A DNA stretch of 64,000 nt from Dyella dinghuensis (GTDB lineage Bacteria > Pseudomonadota > Gammaproteobacteria > Xanthomonadales > Rhodanobacteraceae): the NCBI RefSeq assembly GCF_003977615.1, contig NZ_RYZR01000006.1:496001-560000 (forward strand), in the 5' to 3' direction. Within the stretch, counting starts at the first letter, position 1; the number at the start of each line of letters is the position of its first letter. Both the position numbers and the translations under genes were made by a program. The notes beneath the pieces are model-generated. The model had not been told where the DNA came from. It saw nothing but the letters and a program-made list of their open reading frames with translations, and made no database searches. This document shows positions 27,109 through 36,372 of this stretch, one piece after another.

Positions 27109-27243
27109 AGCATAGCTTGCGCTACCGCTTGGCGAGCGGAGTACCATCGCGCTGCAAGTCGGGGAGTTGGCGGCCGATCGGGGGATCGTCGTCACGGACT
27201 GTTCGGGAACGACGTAACAAGTGCGTTCGCCTGCGGAGGGCCC

Positions 27244-28005
27244 ATGGTTCATCTGCTCATTGCATTAGTCGTCTTCGTCTGGGTATTTGCGATGGCCATG
27301 CTGGGCCTGTGGTGGCGCACGCATCTGCCCGATCACCATCTCAACGAAGAATCGACCAGTACGATCAAACTCGCCACCGGTCTTATCGCTACGATCGCCG
27401 CACTGGTGCTCGGCCTGTTGATTTCCTCGGCGAAAAATTCCTTCGATACGGTGAACGCGGATCTCGTGCGCAACGCCGTGAAGATCATCCAGCTCGATCG
27501 CAACCTCGCCGAATACGGCCCGGAAACGATGCCGTTGCGCCAGGAACTGAAAATCAATTACGCCAAGTGGATCGACGTATTGGGATCGGGCAGGGAAAGC
27601 GAGTTACAGCGACTGGAAACGCCCGAAATGGTCGGCGAAATCCATCATTTCCAGCATGAGCTTGCCGGGCTTACACCCAAAACAATGCTGCAAGAACATC
27701 TTCAATCGCGGTGCATGGAGTTGGCCGATGACGTTTTCGCCGCACGTTGGCTTGCGCTGCTGCAACGACGCGGCTCGATTCCGATCGCGCTATTGTTCGT
27801 GCTCGTTACCTGGCTTTCGATCATCTTTGCCGCATTCGGCTTGTTCTCGCCGCACAACAACACCTTGATCTTCTTCTTCGTGATGTGTGCGTTTTCGGCT
27901 GCGGGGGCGATCTACGTCATTCTGGAAATGGATACGCCGCTCGACGGGTTTATCAATATTTCCGTCGCGCCGCTGCGGGAGGCGCTAAGTCATATCGGCG
28001 GGTGA
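27244..28005 (+). CDS. DUF4239-family membrane protein
   Basis: 253 residues; ATG 27244 follows GGAGGG. There is a membrane helix at residues 3-22, a second at about 45-60 (ATGLIATIAALVLGLLISSA), a soluble helical middle part, and two helices near the C terminus (ALLFVLVTWLSIIFAAFGLF; IFFFVMCAFSAAGAIYVI) ending in MDTPLDGFINIS. This order and the LGLLISSAKNSFD segment are typical of DUF4239 (bestrophin-like in some annotations). Function unknown. Confidence 0.75.
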   Translation: MVHLLIALVVFVWVFAMAMLGLWWRTHLPDHHLNEESTSTIKLATGLIATIAALVLGLLISSAKNSFDTVNADLVRNAVKIIQLDRNLAEYGPETMPLRQELKINYAKWIDVLGSGRESELQRLETPEMVGEIHHFQHELAGLTPKTMLQEHLQSRCMELADDVFAARWLALLQRRGSIPIALLFVLVTWLSIIFAAFGLFSPHNNTLIFFFVMCAFSAAGAIYVILEMDTPLDGFINISVAPLREALSHIGG

Positions 28006-28122
28006 TGCGGCGCAGCTGGCTGTTGAAAGAGACCAGACATTACCGGGTCGGCGGAATGTCTTGTGCGCTATGTCGGGCAGCCCGGACAATAGGTGCTCTA
28101 TCCATCGACCCGGCCGATACCC

Positions 28123-29076
28123 GTGAGCACACAACTCGAACAATTGCGCCAGTACACCACCGTGGTCGCCGACACCGGCGACATCGAAGCCATCGCCCGT
28201 TACAAGCCGGTGGATGCGACCACCAATCCGTCGTTGCTGCTCAAGGCCGCTGAAATACCGGCTTACGCGCCGCTGATCGACGAAGCGGTGGCGTGGGCCA
28301 AGTCGCAGAGCAACTCGCGTGAGCAGCAACTGGTCGACGCCGGGGACCATCTGGCCGTGGCGGTGGGCTGCAAGATCGTGAAACTCGTGCCCGGTCGCGT
28401 TTCTACCGAAGTCGACGCGCGCCTGTCCTTCGACACCAACGCCACGATGGCCAAGGCCGAACGCCTGATCGGCATGTATGACCAGGCCGGCGTGAAGCGC
28501 GAACACATCCTGATCAAGATCGCTTCCACCTGGGAAGGTATTCGTGCGGCCGAGCAGCTGGAAAAGCGCGGCATCCAGTGCAACCTCACCCTGCTGTTCT
28601 CCTTCGAGCAGGCCGTGGCCTGCGCCGAGGCTGGCGTGTTCCTGATCTCGCCTTTCGTCGGCCGCATCATGGATTGGTACGTCGCCAATACCGCTACCAA
28701 GAGCTACACACCCGACGAGGATCCCGGCGTGAAGTCGGTGCGCCGCATCTACAGCTGGTACAAGCAGCATGGCTTCAGCACCGTCGTCATGGGCGCCAGC
28801 TTCCGCAACGTCGGCCAGATCCAGGCGCTGGCGGGTTGCGACCGTCTCACCATCAGTCCGGACCTGCTGGAAAAGCTGCAGCAGGACGAGAATCCGCTGG
28901 CGCGCGCGCTGAGCGATAACGGCACGCGCGAGCCTCGCATTGCGCCAATCAACGAAGCCGCCTTCCGCTGGGGCCACAACGAAGACGCCATGGCCACCGA
29001 CAAGCTCGCCGACGGCATCCGCAAGTTCGCGGCGGATCAGCGTAAGCTGGAGGCCTTGCTAGCCGCGAAGCTGTGA
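28123..29076 (+). CDS. tal: Transaldolase
   Basis: 317 residues from GTG 28123, the same length as E. coli TalB. It shuttles a dihydroxyacetone unit between sedoheptulose-7-phosphate and glyceraldehyde-3-phosphate in the pentose phosphate pathway. Visible motifs are [14 protein letters not shown] near residue 35, the Schiff-base Lys in [13 protein letters not shown] near 130, and [18 protein letters not shown]. An upstream in-frame GTG at 28093 would add ten residues; neither start has a clear ribosome site. It sits beside xylR, fitting xylose breakdown. Confidence 0.93.
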   Translation: MSTQLEQLRQYTTVVADTGDIEAIARYKPVDATTNPSLLLKAAEIPAYAPLIDEAVAWAKSQSNSREQQLVDAGDHLAVAVGCKIVKLVPGRVSTEVDARLSFDTNATMAKAERLIGMYDQAGVKREHILIKIASTWEGIRAAEQLEKRGIQCNLTLLFSFEQAVACAEAGVFLISPFVGRIMDWYVANTATKSYTPDEDPGVKSVRRIYSWYKQHGFSTVVMGASFRNVGQIQALAGCDRLTISPDLLEKLQQDENPLARALSDNGTREPRIAPINEAAFRWGHNEDAMATDKLADGIRKFAADQRKLEALLAAKL

Positions 29077-29158
29077 GGAAAGTGGGATTGACTGAGTCGC
29101 CTGCCCTTGTCAGCGTTGGACCGGTCGCCGTCGGCCTGCTTTTGAATTGACCGCTCCT

Positions 29159-30325
29159 ATGTCGCCCTATCGCATTGCGCTGCTGTTCAACGCCAACAAG
29201 GTCTACGACCGGCAGGTCATCACGGGCATCGGTCAGCATCTCACCTTCACGCGCGTGAAGTGGGATCTCTTCATGGAAGAAGATTTCCGCAGCCGCACCG
29301 CCGGTATCCACCTGTGGCGCGGCGACGGCATCATCGCCGACTTCGACGATCCCATCGTGGCAGAGGCCGTCTCGGCGCTGCCGCTGCCAGTGGTCGCGGT
29401 GGGCGGCTCCTATGCCAACGAAGCGCATTACCCGAGCAACATTCCCTACGTCGCCACCGACAACCAGAAGCTGGTGCGCACCGCTTACGATCATCTGATC
29501 GAGCACGGTCTGGAACGTTTCGCGTTCTTCGGCAAGCCGCCGGAACCGGGCAATCGTTGGGCGTACGAGCGCGAGAGCTGGTTTCGCAAGATGACGGACG
29601 ACGATGGCCTGGACGGCATCATCTATCACGGCTCGCCGACCAACGCGGGCGGCTGGGGCCGCGCGCAGGAAGATGTCGCCGAATGGGTACGTTCACTGCC
29701 CAAGCCCATCGGCATCATCGCTGCCACCGATGCGCGTGCACGACAACTATTGCAAGCGTGCATCGTGGCCGACGTGCCGGTGCCGGAACAAGTTGCCATT
29801 GTCGGTATCGATAACGACCCGATCGTGCAGATGCTCAGCTGCATCCGGCTGACGTCGGTGATCCAGGGCGCCGAAGAAATGGGGCGCACCGCCGCACAAC
29901 TGCTGCATCAGATGCTGCACGGTGGCGATTGCTCGACGACGCGCATCCTGGTGCCGCCGGTGGGCATCAATGTGCAAGCCAGCAGCCAGCATCAATGCAT
30001 CGTGAGCCCGTATGTGATGCGCGCGCGGCATTACATCCGCCAGTACGCCTGCATGGGCATCAAGACCGAACAGGTTGCCGATTACGTCGGTATTTCACGC
30101 ACGCCGCTGGAGGAACATTTCAAGCGCGAGCTGAAGAAATCTGTGCATCAGGTGATTCTGGAGCACAAGCTGGAAACAGCGCGGCATATGCTGGCCGATC
30201 CGTCGATCTCGCTGTCGGATGTGGCCGTGCGCAGTGGCTTCACGTCGCTGCAATACATGTACGCGGTGTTCCGGCGTGAGTTCGACTGCACGCCGAAACA
30301 GTATCTGGAAAAGCTGCGCGTCTGA
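29159..30325 (+). CDS. xylR: XylR-type AraC/XylS-family xylose regulator
   Basis: 388 residues from ATG 29159 (E. coli XylR has 392). The N-terminal two thirds is a periplasmic-binding-protein-like sugar sensor (YRIALLFNANKVYDRQVITG; DGIIADFDDP; IGIIAATDARARQLLQACI). The C-terminal about 100 residues hold two AraC-type HTHs (TEQVADYVGISRTPLEEHFK; LSDVAVRSGFTSLQYMYAVFR). E. coli XylR binds D-xylose and activates xylAB and xylFGH. Here it lies next to transaldolase and a few kb from xylBA, while a LacI-type regulator is also present. Confidence 0.88.
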   Translation: MSPYRIALLFNANKVYDRQVITGIGQHLTFTRVKWDLFMEEDFRSRTAGIHLWRGDGIIADFDDPIVAEAVSALPLPVVAVGGSYANEAHYPSNIPYVATDNQKLVRTAYDHLIEHGLERFAFFGKPPEPGNRWAYERESWFRKMTDDDGLDGIIYHGSPTNAGGWGRAQEDVAEWVRSLPKPIGIIAATDARARQLLQACIVADVPVPEQVAIVGIDNDPIVQMLSCIRLTSVIQGAEEMGRTAAQLLHQMLHGGDCSTTRILVPPVGINVQASSQHQCIVSPYVMRARHYIRQYACMGIKTEQVADYVGISRTPLEEHFKRELKKSVHQVILEHKLETARHMLADPSISLSDVAVRSGFTSLQYMYAVFRREFDCTPKQYLEKLRV

Positions 30326-30339
30326 CGCATTTGCGTTGT

Positions 30340-30444
30340 TTATCGCGGTGGCGACAGAGCGGCCGTCAGGATCACGCCCACGACGAACATGCCGAAGAGG
30401 ATGAAGAACAATCCGATCAGGTGGCGGCGCGTTGGCAGATACAT
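30340..30444 (-). CDS. Small single-pass membrane protein, 34 residues (candidate)
   Basis: A short frame on the minus strand starts at ATG 30444, 13 bases after the GH74 stop. It reads MYLPTRRHLIGLFFILF and then GMFVVGVILTAALSPPR: a basic N terminus, one 20-residue hydrophobic helix and a short polar tail. This is the standard layout of small bacterial membrane proteins. No clear ribosome site is visible, but the position at the end of the receptor-GH74 unit would allow coupled translation. It could be chance. Confidence 0.35.
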   Translation of the reverse strand: MYLPTRRHLIGLFFILFGMFVVGVILTAALSPPR

Positions 30445-30456
30445 GCGATGGGCGAC

Positions 30457-32691
30457 TCACGGTTCTGCTGGATCGCCATAGACGATGCCGCGTCCGCTGG
30501 TGCCGAAATAAACGCGGCCAAACACGCGCGGATCGCCGGTGATCATGCTGATGGCTCCGTAGCGATGTGCGTCGTCGTCGATGCGTTGCCAGTGCTGGCC
30601 GCCATCGACGGAGCGAAAGATGCCTTGTTCGTTACCGCGCTTTCCCGCCGCGTAGATTGCAATTTGCGAGTGCTGAGGCGCAGGCATGCCAAAGCCGAAG
30701 GCATCCACGCTAGTCAGTTCGCCAGCGGTGGTGGACAAGGCTCCATCGTCGCTGCCGCGAACGAGTCCGTCGTGACTGGACAGGTAAAACTGATCCGCTG
30801 CATCCGGCGCCGCTTGCAGACGCAGATGCGAAGCCTTGGAAGCGAATTGGCCCATCGCGCCATGGATTGGTTGAAAGTGCACGCCGCCATCATGGCTGGT
30901 GAAAATCGTTTTCTGTTCTGCATCGACTGCATAGAAGCGATGGGGATCGACGCGATCTGCGACCACGCGTACATGCCCTTCCAGTCCGTCGATCACCTGC
31001 CAGTGCTGGCCGAAGTCGTTCGTGAGATAACCGTGCTTTGCATCGCGCGGAAACCACAGGACGCGGCTGGCATCGGCCGCGATAGCAATACTGCCGCCAC
31101 CGCTGCCTTCCATATGGGCCGGTTCGCTCGCGAACGCGTGCCAATGATTGCCGCCATCGGTGGAATACGCGGCGCGAACGGCGCCGCCGGCCGGCGTGCG
31201 CAACCAGCCGCTGCGCACGATCACGTTGGGTTTGCTGCCCGCGTCATCCACATCATCCGCATCGGTGTAGCGCGGCGGCGCATTGAATTGCGGTGGTGCG
31301 ACATCGAGATCGTCATGGCGATAACCATCCATGTCGTACATCGCGCTGATCAAGTGCGCGCCGGTAGCAGGACTGATGATCGCTTTGGCGACGATTTCTT
31401 CCAGCCCGTCATCGAGAAACTGCCAGTGCACTGTGCCACCGTGATCGACCTGTCGCAGATCGTGCGTCGCCCACACGCCGTAACCGGTAACGAACCACGC
31501 GCGATCGGCGTCGTGCGGATCGATGGCGATGGAAGCAATCCAGTGCGGCGTGTGTTCCTTCAACCAAACGGGATGATCGGTGTCGAATTGCGAATGTGCA
31601 AAGACGTCATGCCAGTGTTGTCCGCCATCGGTGCTGCGGAACAACAGGTCCTTCGGTGTGTAATGCGCAAACGTCGCCGTCATCAAGACTTGCGGATGGC
31701 TTGCATCGAGAGCGATTGCATTCCACCCGTAGCCGGTGGGCTGGCCTGCTATGCGTAGTAATGGCGTGATGTCGGTCCATTGCCCGTTAGCCGGCGTATA
31801 TTTCCATACCGAGCCGTCGTGCATTCTGTCCGGTCCGGCTTCATCGCCATAAGTGAGGTAATACGCGCCATCTTCCGCGCGCTGCATGTGATTGGGTCGC
31901 AGACCAACGGGTTGTCCGGCGACTGCCGTCCAGTGCTCGCCGCCGTCGGTTGAGCGGTAGAGGCTGGTGTCTTGGGTAGACACGCCGGCATACAGCGTGC
32001 GGCTTCCTTCGCCTGGTTTGCCGCTGGTCGGATCAAAAACCACGAACACAATGCCCACCGGCTGCGTGCGCGATCCGTGGGTTGCCAACGTGCCGGTGCT
32101 CGTAGCAATCGCGGGAAAATCGCGCACCTGTTTCCAGTGCATGCCGTGATCGATGCTGCGCCACAAGCCAGCCGTGCGCGAACCAAGAAACAAGCTGCGT
32201 CCGTCGTTCGGATCGACGGCCAGACGTTCGCCGTTGTTACGGCCCTGCTCATTGCCACCCACCGGAAACGGTAAATCGCTGCGCGTGAAATGCGCGCCGC
32301 GATCGGTGGAAGTCAGCACTGCGCCATTGCCTGCACTGGGGTAGGTATAAGTGCCGGTCAGCAGGTAAAGCCGATTCGCATCGCTTGGATCGACCGCGAC
32401 GCTGTCCACGCCGTAGAGATTGTTGTCGCTGGCAGAAAGCCAATCGAGCAACGGAATCCATTGCGTGTGTGATGGATCCCATCGATACGCACCACCGACA
32501 TCGGTGCGTGCGTAGAGCAAATCGTTTGCGCTGGGGTGATAAAGCAATCCACTGACGAAACCGCCGCCGCCGATGCGGACATTGGCAAAGCGATACGCGA
32601 TGGCTGCATCGCTGGCATGCGCACACATGCCGGAGGTAAAAAGCAGACAGGCAAGCATCCAGCGGCTTGCCTTGTCTGCGGGGGTAATCAT
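30457..32691 (-). CDS. GH74-family xyloglucanase-like protein (BNR/Asp-box propeller)
   Basis: 744 residues from ATG 32691, which overlaps the receptor's TGA by one base. A signal peptide ends near CAHASDAA. The protein is a double beta-propeller with many Asp-box repeats (STDGGEHW, STDGGQHW, STDGGNHW, SVDGGQHW, SHDGGVHF). The first catalytic Asp of GH74 lies in LYARTDVGGAYRWD (about residue 57) and the second matches IASIAIDPHDADR in the middle. GH74 enzymes cut the glucan backbone of xyloglucan. No carbohydrate-binding module is present. Coupling to a TonB receptor suggests oligosaccharides are imported. Confidence 0.82.
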   Translation of the reverse strand: MITPADKASRWMLACLLFTSGMCAHASDAAIAYRFANVRIGGGGFVSGLLYHPSANDLLYARTDVGGAYRWDPSHTQWIPLLDWLSASDNNLYGVDSVAVDPSDANRLYLLTGTYTYPSAGNGAVLTSTDRGAHFTRSDLPFPVGGNEQGRNNGERLAVDPNDGRSLFLGSRTAGLWRSIDHGMHWKQVRDFPAIATSTGTLATHGSRTQPVGIVFVVFDPTSGKPGEGSRTLYAGVSTQDTSLYRSTDGGEHWTAVAGQPVGLRPNHMQRAEDGAYYLTYGDEAGPDRMHDGSVWKYTPANGQWTDITPLLRIAGQPTGYGWNAIALDASHPQVLMTATFAHYTPKDLLFRSTDGGQHWHDVFAHSQFDTDHPVWLKEHTPHWIASIAIDPHDADRAWFVTGYGVWATHDLRQVDHGGTVHWQFLDDGLEEIVAKAIISPATGAHLISAMYDMDGYRHDDLDVAPPQFNAPPRYTDADDVDDAGSKPNVIVRSGWLRTPAGGAVRAAYSTDGGNHWHAFASEPAHMEGSGGGSIAIAADASRVLWFPRDAKHGYLTNDFGQHWQVIDGLEGHVRVVADRVDPHRFYAVDAEQKTIFTSHDGGVHFQPIHGAMGQFASKASHLRLQAAPDAADQFYLSSHDGLVRGSDDGALSTTAGELTSVDAFGFGMPAPQHSQIAIYAAGKRGNEQGIFRSVDGGQHWQRIDDDAHRYGAISMITGDPRVFGRVYFGTSGRGIVYGDPAEP

Positions 32692-35600
32692 CAGAAGCTC
32701 GCGCGGAACACGAGCTCGTAGCGGCGGTCGGTCATGAACAGCGCACGCGTGTAGAGATTCCAGTCCACGTAGCCGTTCACGTAGCTGGTCGGGCCCATCA
32801 GCACGCGCTGCACGGTGTTGGTGATGTTGTTCACCTGCAGGCCGACCTGCATGTTCTTGTTGAGGTGGTAGAACACCGAGCCATCGAGCTGGCCCGACGA
32901 CGCGTTCCACATCGGCAGGTAGGTGTCACCCGAATCGACGGGCGTAATCAGGTAGCGACTGCGCCACGACCAGGCCAGGCGAGCCGACCAGTCACCGGAT
33001 TCGTACATGCCGGTGATGTTGTAGTTGTGCGGCGACAAGCCCTGCATCGGCAGGCCGGGGTTGGTGACCACATCGTTGGCCGAGCACGAGCCGTTGCCGT
33101 GGTTCGGATCGCACGAGGTGGTGTTATAGACCTTGCTGCTCTGCAGGAAGGTGTAGTTGGCCTGTACGCCCAGACCCTTGAACGCGCCGGGCAGGAAATC
33201 GAAGAACTGCGAGTAGCCGAACTCGGCGCCCTTGATGGTGCCCTTGCCTGCATTGGTCGGACCGCTCACCGCCACGGGTACGCCGTCGATAATCTGCTGA
33301 TGGACTTCGGTCGTGGTGTAGTTGGAGAGGTCCTTCTTGAACAGCGTGACGTACAGCTCGCTGGTCGGCGCGAAGTACCACTCCAGCGCGGCGTCGAACT
33401 GGTTGGCTTCCAGCGGTTTCAGGTCCGGGTTGCCGCCCGAGGTCGCGGTGAAGCCGGCAAGTTTGGCCGACTGGCTCGTCGAGCTGGTGCCCGCCGACGT
33501 CCACGAGCTGCCGATGACCATGTAGGAATTGAGTTCGCTGATATCCGGGCGGGTGATGCCCTTGGACGCGGCCAGACGCAACTGCAGATCGTCGGTCAGC
33601 TTGAAGCGCAGGTTCAGGCTGGGGAGTACGTTGTGATAGTCGTAGGCACCGTTGATCGGCGTGGTCATGCCGTTGAACAAAGCCATCTGGGCCGGCGTGA
33701 TACCCGTGGGGTTCTGGATCGCATCCGACGACGGATACGTCACCGAGCCGTTGGCGTTCAGGCTGGTACGGACGAAGCGCACGCCGATGTTGCCATCAAA
33801 GGGAATGCCCAGCGCGTTGTCGTTGCCGAAGTACAGCATGGCGTAGCCGGCTTGCGTCGATTCGTGCATGTAGTCCGCGCTCATGCCCGACGCCGGCGTG
33901 CAACCGTCGGCCGACGTGAAGAACTGCGGGCACCAACCACCGGCGCCGCCGTCCAATTCAAGCGCACGCAACGAGGAGATCGCGCCGTAGTAATTGCCTA
34001 CCAGCGCGGTGCTGGGGAAGATCAGCGTTGTGGGGACTTTCGCCTGGCCGCGGAAGAAGTCGCTCATCGTGAACTGCTGTTCCATCCACGCCGGGACGTT
34101 GTTGGCCCAGTCCAGCGGCTGCGTACCGCCGTTGTAGATGGACGAGCCCTGCCACACCTGACTGATCGGACCCCAGTTGTAGCTGCTGCTGTTGTTGTTG
34201 CTGTAGGTGTCGTGAGTGGTTGCGCGCACGCCGACCTTGACGTACTGCAGCCAGTTGTTGTCCACGAAGTCGTATTCGAGATCCGTGCGGAAGGCACGCT
34301 CCATCGCGTAGTCGTATTCCAGGTGATCCAGCGCCGCGCCGAGATAATAGTTGGAGTAGTTGGTCAGGCTGTTCGGATTGGTGGTGTTGGACGGAATCGT
34401 TGCGTACGTGGGATTCGGCAACAGCGTCATGCCGGGCGTGCCGGACACGTTGACGTTGGCCGGCGGCATGAAGAACTGGTTGTACACCGTGAAGTCCACT
34501 TCGTTGGAGGTGGATTTGACGAACTGCACCGCACCCGACCAGATCATGTGATCGTTGAGGTTGTACTTGAAGTCGGTGGACCAGTCGGTAGTGCGCGTGA
34601 ACTGCGTTTGCTCACGCGTGAGCGCGTAGTAGTTCGGGCCACCGATCGGCGGGTATCCCGTGTTCAACGTTGCCTTCGCGGTGGGGTCGTAGCCCTGCCA
34701 CGAATTGGCCACCATGTCGCCGTCCTGGAAGACGCCGTTGCCGTTGTAGTCGAACGTCGTGCCCGGCACCGGCACCATGTTGAAATAGTTGCCTTCGTTG
34801 GCTTGAACTTCGTGCTCGACCCACTGCAGGTTGTAGATGGAGCGGAACAAACGTGTGGAGATTTCCAGATCATTCGTAGGACGCCACTGCAACGCGCCAT
34901 ACAGACCGGTGCGCCTGCGCTGCATGTCCATCTGGTAATAGTTGATGTCGCCCGGAATGGCGACGTTGCCGTTGGCCGACGTGGGTTCGCACGGAACATT
35001 GCCGCAATTGCCGAGATTGTCGGCCGGCTCCAGCACATAAGGGTTGACCTGGACGCCATCGGAACGCGACGCCAGCTCGGAGTAGGACACGTCGAGCAGC
35101 GCGCCGAATTCGCCGAGGTTTTCGGTCTTCCAGCGGTTGCTATACAGGAACGAAGAGGAGGGCTTGCTCTTCTTCTCCATGTCGCCTTCGTTGACGCCGG
35201 TGGAGAAGCCGATCACCTGACCCGGTGAGTCGAACGGCTGGCGCGTGCGCAGATCGACCGTGCCGCCGATGCCACCTTCGATCATTTCGGCCGACGGGTT
35301 CTTGTAGACATCCACGCCTTCCATCAATTCGGCCGGCACATCTTCGAAGCTCAGCGCGCGGCCGTTGTTGGCCGAGAAGCTTTCGCCGCCGTTGAGCAAA
35401 CTGGCGACGTAGGGCAGGCCGCGGATCAGCACGGCACTGCCTTCGGCGGACGGATGGTCCGGGTCGTCATCGGCCAGATAATGGTCCACCGTCACGCCGC
35501 TGATGCGCTGCAGCGTTTCGGTCACGCTGCGGTCGGGCAGGGCGTTGATATCCGTCGCGGTGACGGAGTCGACGATCTGGCTGGCGTTCTGCTTCAGCGA

Positions 35601-35918
35601 CTGCGACGTCTGCAAGCTCGCGCGAATGCCGGTCACCGTGACGCCGTCCAGGTCCTGGACGTCCTTCTGGTCTTTCGTCTTGGCCTTGGTCTTGTCGGCC
35701 GGTTTGCTGTTGTTGGCGGCCTGGCCGGTCGCATTGGTCTGCGGTGCCGGCGCCGTCGTCGTCTGGTTCGCATCCTGGGCATGCAGTGCACCTGGCGCGT
35801 ACGTCAGGGCCAGTCCCAATGCGATGGCGCTTGCCAATCGAACGCTGGACAACGAAGCCGCCGAAAGCGGATTCGTGCGTCGCTGTTGCCATGGCAACGA
35901 TTGCTTCTTGCCGATCAT
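32691..35918 (-). CDS. TonB-dependent receptor, Xanthomonas/Caulobacter type
   Basis: 1075 residues from ATG 35918, with GAGGGGAGC before it. A long N terminus with a signal region (LASAIALGLALTYAPGALHA) is followed by a plug domain: VTGIRASLQTSQSLKQNA, ADTINALPDRS-like TATDINALPDRSVTETLQRI, then VLIRGLPYVAS. A 22-strand-type barrel follows and ends in an aromatic YELVFRASF. This is the TIGR01782-like class that imports plant glycans across the outer membrane. A xyl-box-like site overlaps its ribosome site. GH74 follows in the same operon. Confidence 0.92.
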   Translation of the reverse strand: MIGKKQSLPWQQRRTNPLSAASLSSVRLASAIALGLALTYAPGALHAQDANQTTTAPAPQTNATGQAANNSKPADKTKAKTKDQKDVQDLDGVTVTGIRASLQTSQSLKQNASQIVDSVTATDINALPDRSVTETLQRISGVTVDHYLADDDPDHPSAEGSAVLIRGLPYVASLLNGGESFSANNGRALSFEDVPAELMEGVDVYKNPSAEMIEGGIGGTVDLRTRQPFDSPGQVIGFSTGVNEGDMEKKSKPSSSFLYSNRWKTENLGEFGALLDVSYSELASRSDGVQVNPYVLEPADNLGNCGNVPCEPTSANGNVAIPGDINYYQMDMQRRRTGLYGALQWRPTNDLEISTRLFRSIYNLQWVEHEVQANEGNYFNMVPVPGTTFDYNGNGVFQDGDMVANSWQGYDPTAKATLNTGYPPIGGPNYYALTREQTQFTRTTDWSTDFKYNLNDHMIWSGAVQFVKSTSNEVDFTVYNQFFMPPANVNVSGTPGMTLLPNPTYATIPSNTTNPNSLTNYSNYYLGAALDHLEYDYAMERAFRTDLEYDFVDNNWLQYVKVGVRATTHDTYSNNNSSSYNWGPISQVWQGSSIYNGGTQPLDWANNVPAWMEQQFTMSDFFRGQAKVPTTLIFPSTALVGNYYGAISSLRALELDGGAGGWCPQFFTSADGCTPASGMSADYMHESTQAGYAMLYFGNDNALGIPFDGNIGVRFVRTSLNANGSVTYPSSDAIQNPTGITPAQMALFNGMTTPINGAYDYHNVLPSLNLRFKLTDDLQLRLAASKGITRPDISELNSYMVIGSSWTSAGTSSTSQSAKLAGFTATSGGNPDLKPLEANQFDAALEWYFAPTSELYVTLFKKDLSNYTTTEVHQQIIDGVPVAVSGPTNAGKGTIKGAEFGYSQFFDFLPGAFKGLGVQANYTFLQSSKVYNTTSCDPNHGNGSCSANDVVTNPGLPMQGLSPHNYNITGMYESGDWSARLAWSWRSRYLITPVDSGDTYLPMWNASSGQLDGSVFYHLNKNMQVGLQVNNITNTVQRVLMGPTSYVNGYVDWNLYTRALFMTDRRYELVFRASF

Positions 35919-35931
35919 GTTAGCGCTCCCC
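35918..35931 (-). promoter_or_regulatory. Xyl-box-like site at the receptor start
   Basis: On the minus strand the 14 bases read GGGGAGCGCTAACA, matching TGGTAGCGCTAACA at 12 of 14 positions. The site overlaps the ribosome-binding region of the receptor gene, so a bound LacI repressor would block elongation. The match could partly reflect the ribosome site itself. Confidence 0.55.
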
Positions 35932-36333
35932 TCGTGCATGATTCGCCCGCGGCGCATGCCGCTTGCTCGTTTTTTGATGTTTTTTGATATTTACGATGGA
36001 CCCCACGCGGAACCTTATGTGACGGATTCCGCGTTTGTGCCCTATCCAGCGTTTGCGTAGTGAATCGGATGGCACGAGATCAGACAATTACGAAATTGCA
36101 GGCGCGCCTTGATGTTTCTTCATTTGCGGTTGCCGCAATGAAATGCGTTTTGCCCTGTTCGCGCATCGCGCACAACACGAATTTGTTGTGATGCAAAAAC
36201 CTTGCACCGTAGCGTCACATCACGTTTGTACCCTGACCCTTCCGCATCGCGTCATGACACGTATCAGCTCAAACAGTAAATCATGAACAAGGATCGTCTC
36301 CTTGCCAGTCTGCCGTCTTTCATTTAGTTTTTT
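35932..36333. other. Divergent intergenic region between receptor and xylB
   Basis: About 450 bases separate the two starts. Besides the two xyl-box sites it holds a dyad TTGCGG-TTG-CCGCAA (36124-36138), a dyad CACAACA-CGAATT-TGTTGTG (36171-36190) and a short tandem T-run TTTTTTGATGTTTTTTGAT near 35970. No credible reading frame is present. The dyads are candidate sites for CRP-like or XylR-type activators, but none matches a consensus I can name with certainty. Confidence 0.5.
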
Positions 36334-36347
36334 TGGTAGCGCTAACA
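36334..36347 (+). promoter_or_regulatory. Xyl-box-like operator upstream of xylB
   Basis: TGGTAGCGCTAACA lies 26 bases before the xylB ATG. It is a LacI-type palindrome centred on AGCGCT and equals the xyl-box form I recall for the Xanthomonas xylan regulon. The LacI regulator encoded at 40864-41946 is the likely binder. Confidence 0.75.
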
Positions 36348-36372
36348 CTTTTTTAGTTACGGATAACCCTCT

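Noticed and set aside
28032-28095. Hairpins AGACATT/AATGTCT and GGGC-A-GCCC before transaldolase
   Set aside because: Stems are short and could arise by chance in GC-rich leader sequence; no riboswitch pattern is recognisable.
32692-32910. N-terminal extension of the GH74 protein
   Set aside because: It would lie inside the receptor's C-terminal coding region; the ATG at 32691 is coupled to the receptor stop and gives a proper signal peptide.
32865-35228. 787-codon open frame on the plus strand opposite the TonB receptor
   Set aside because: It is antisense to a convincing receptor gene. High GC at third positions of real genes keeps opposite frames open, and the translation has no recognisable domain.
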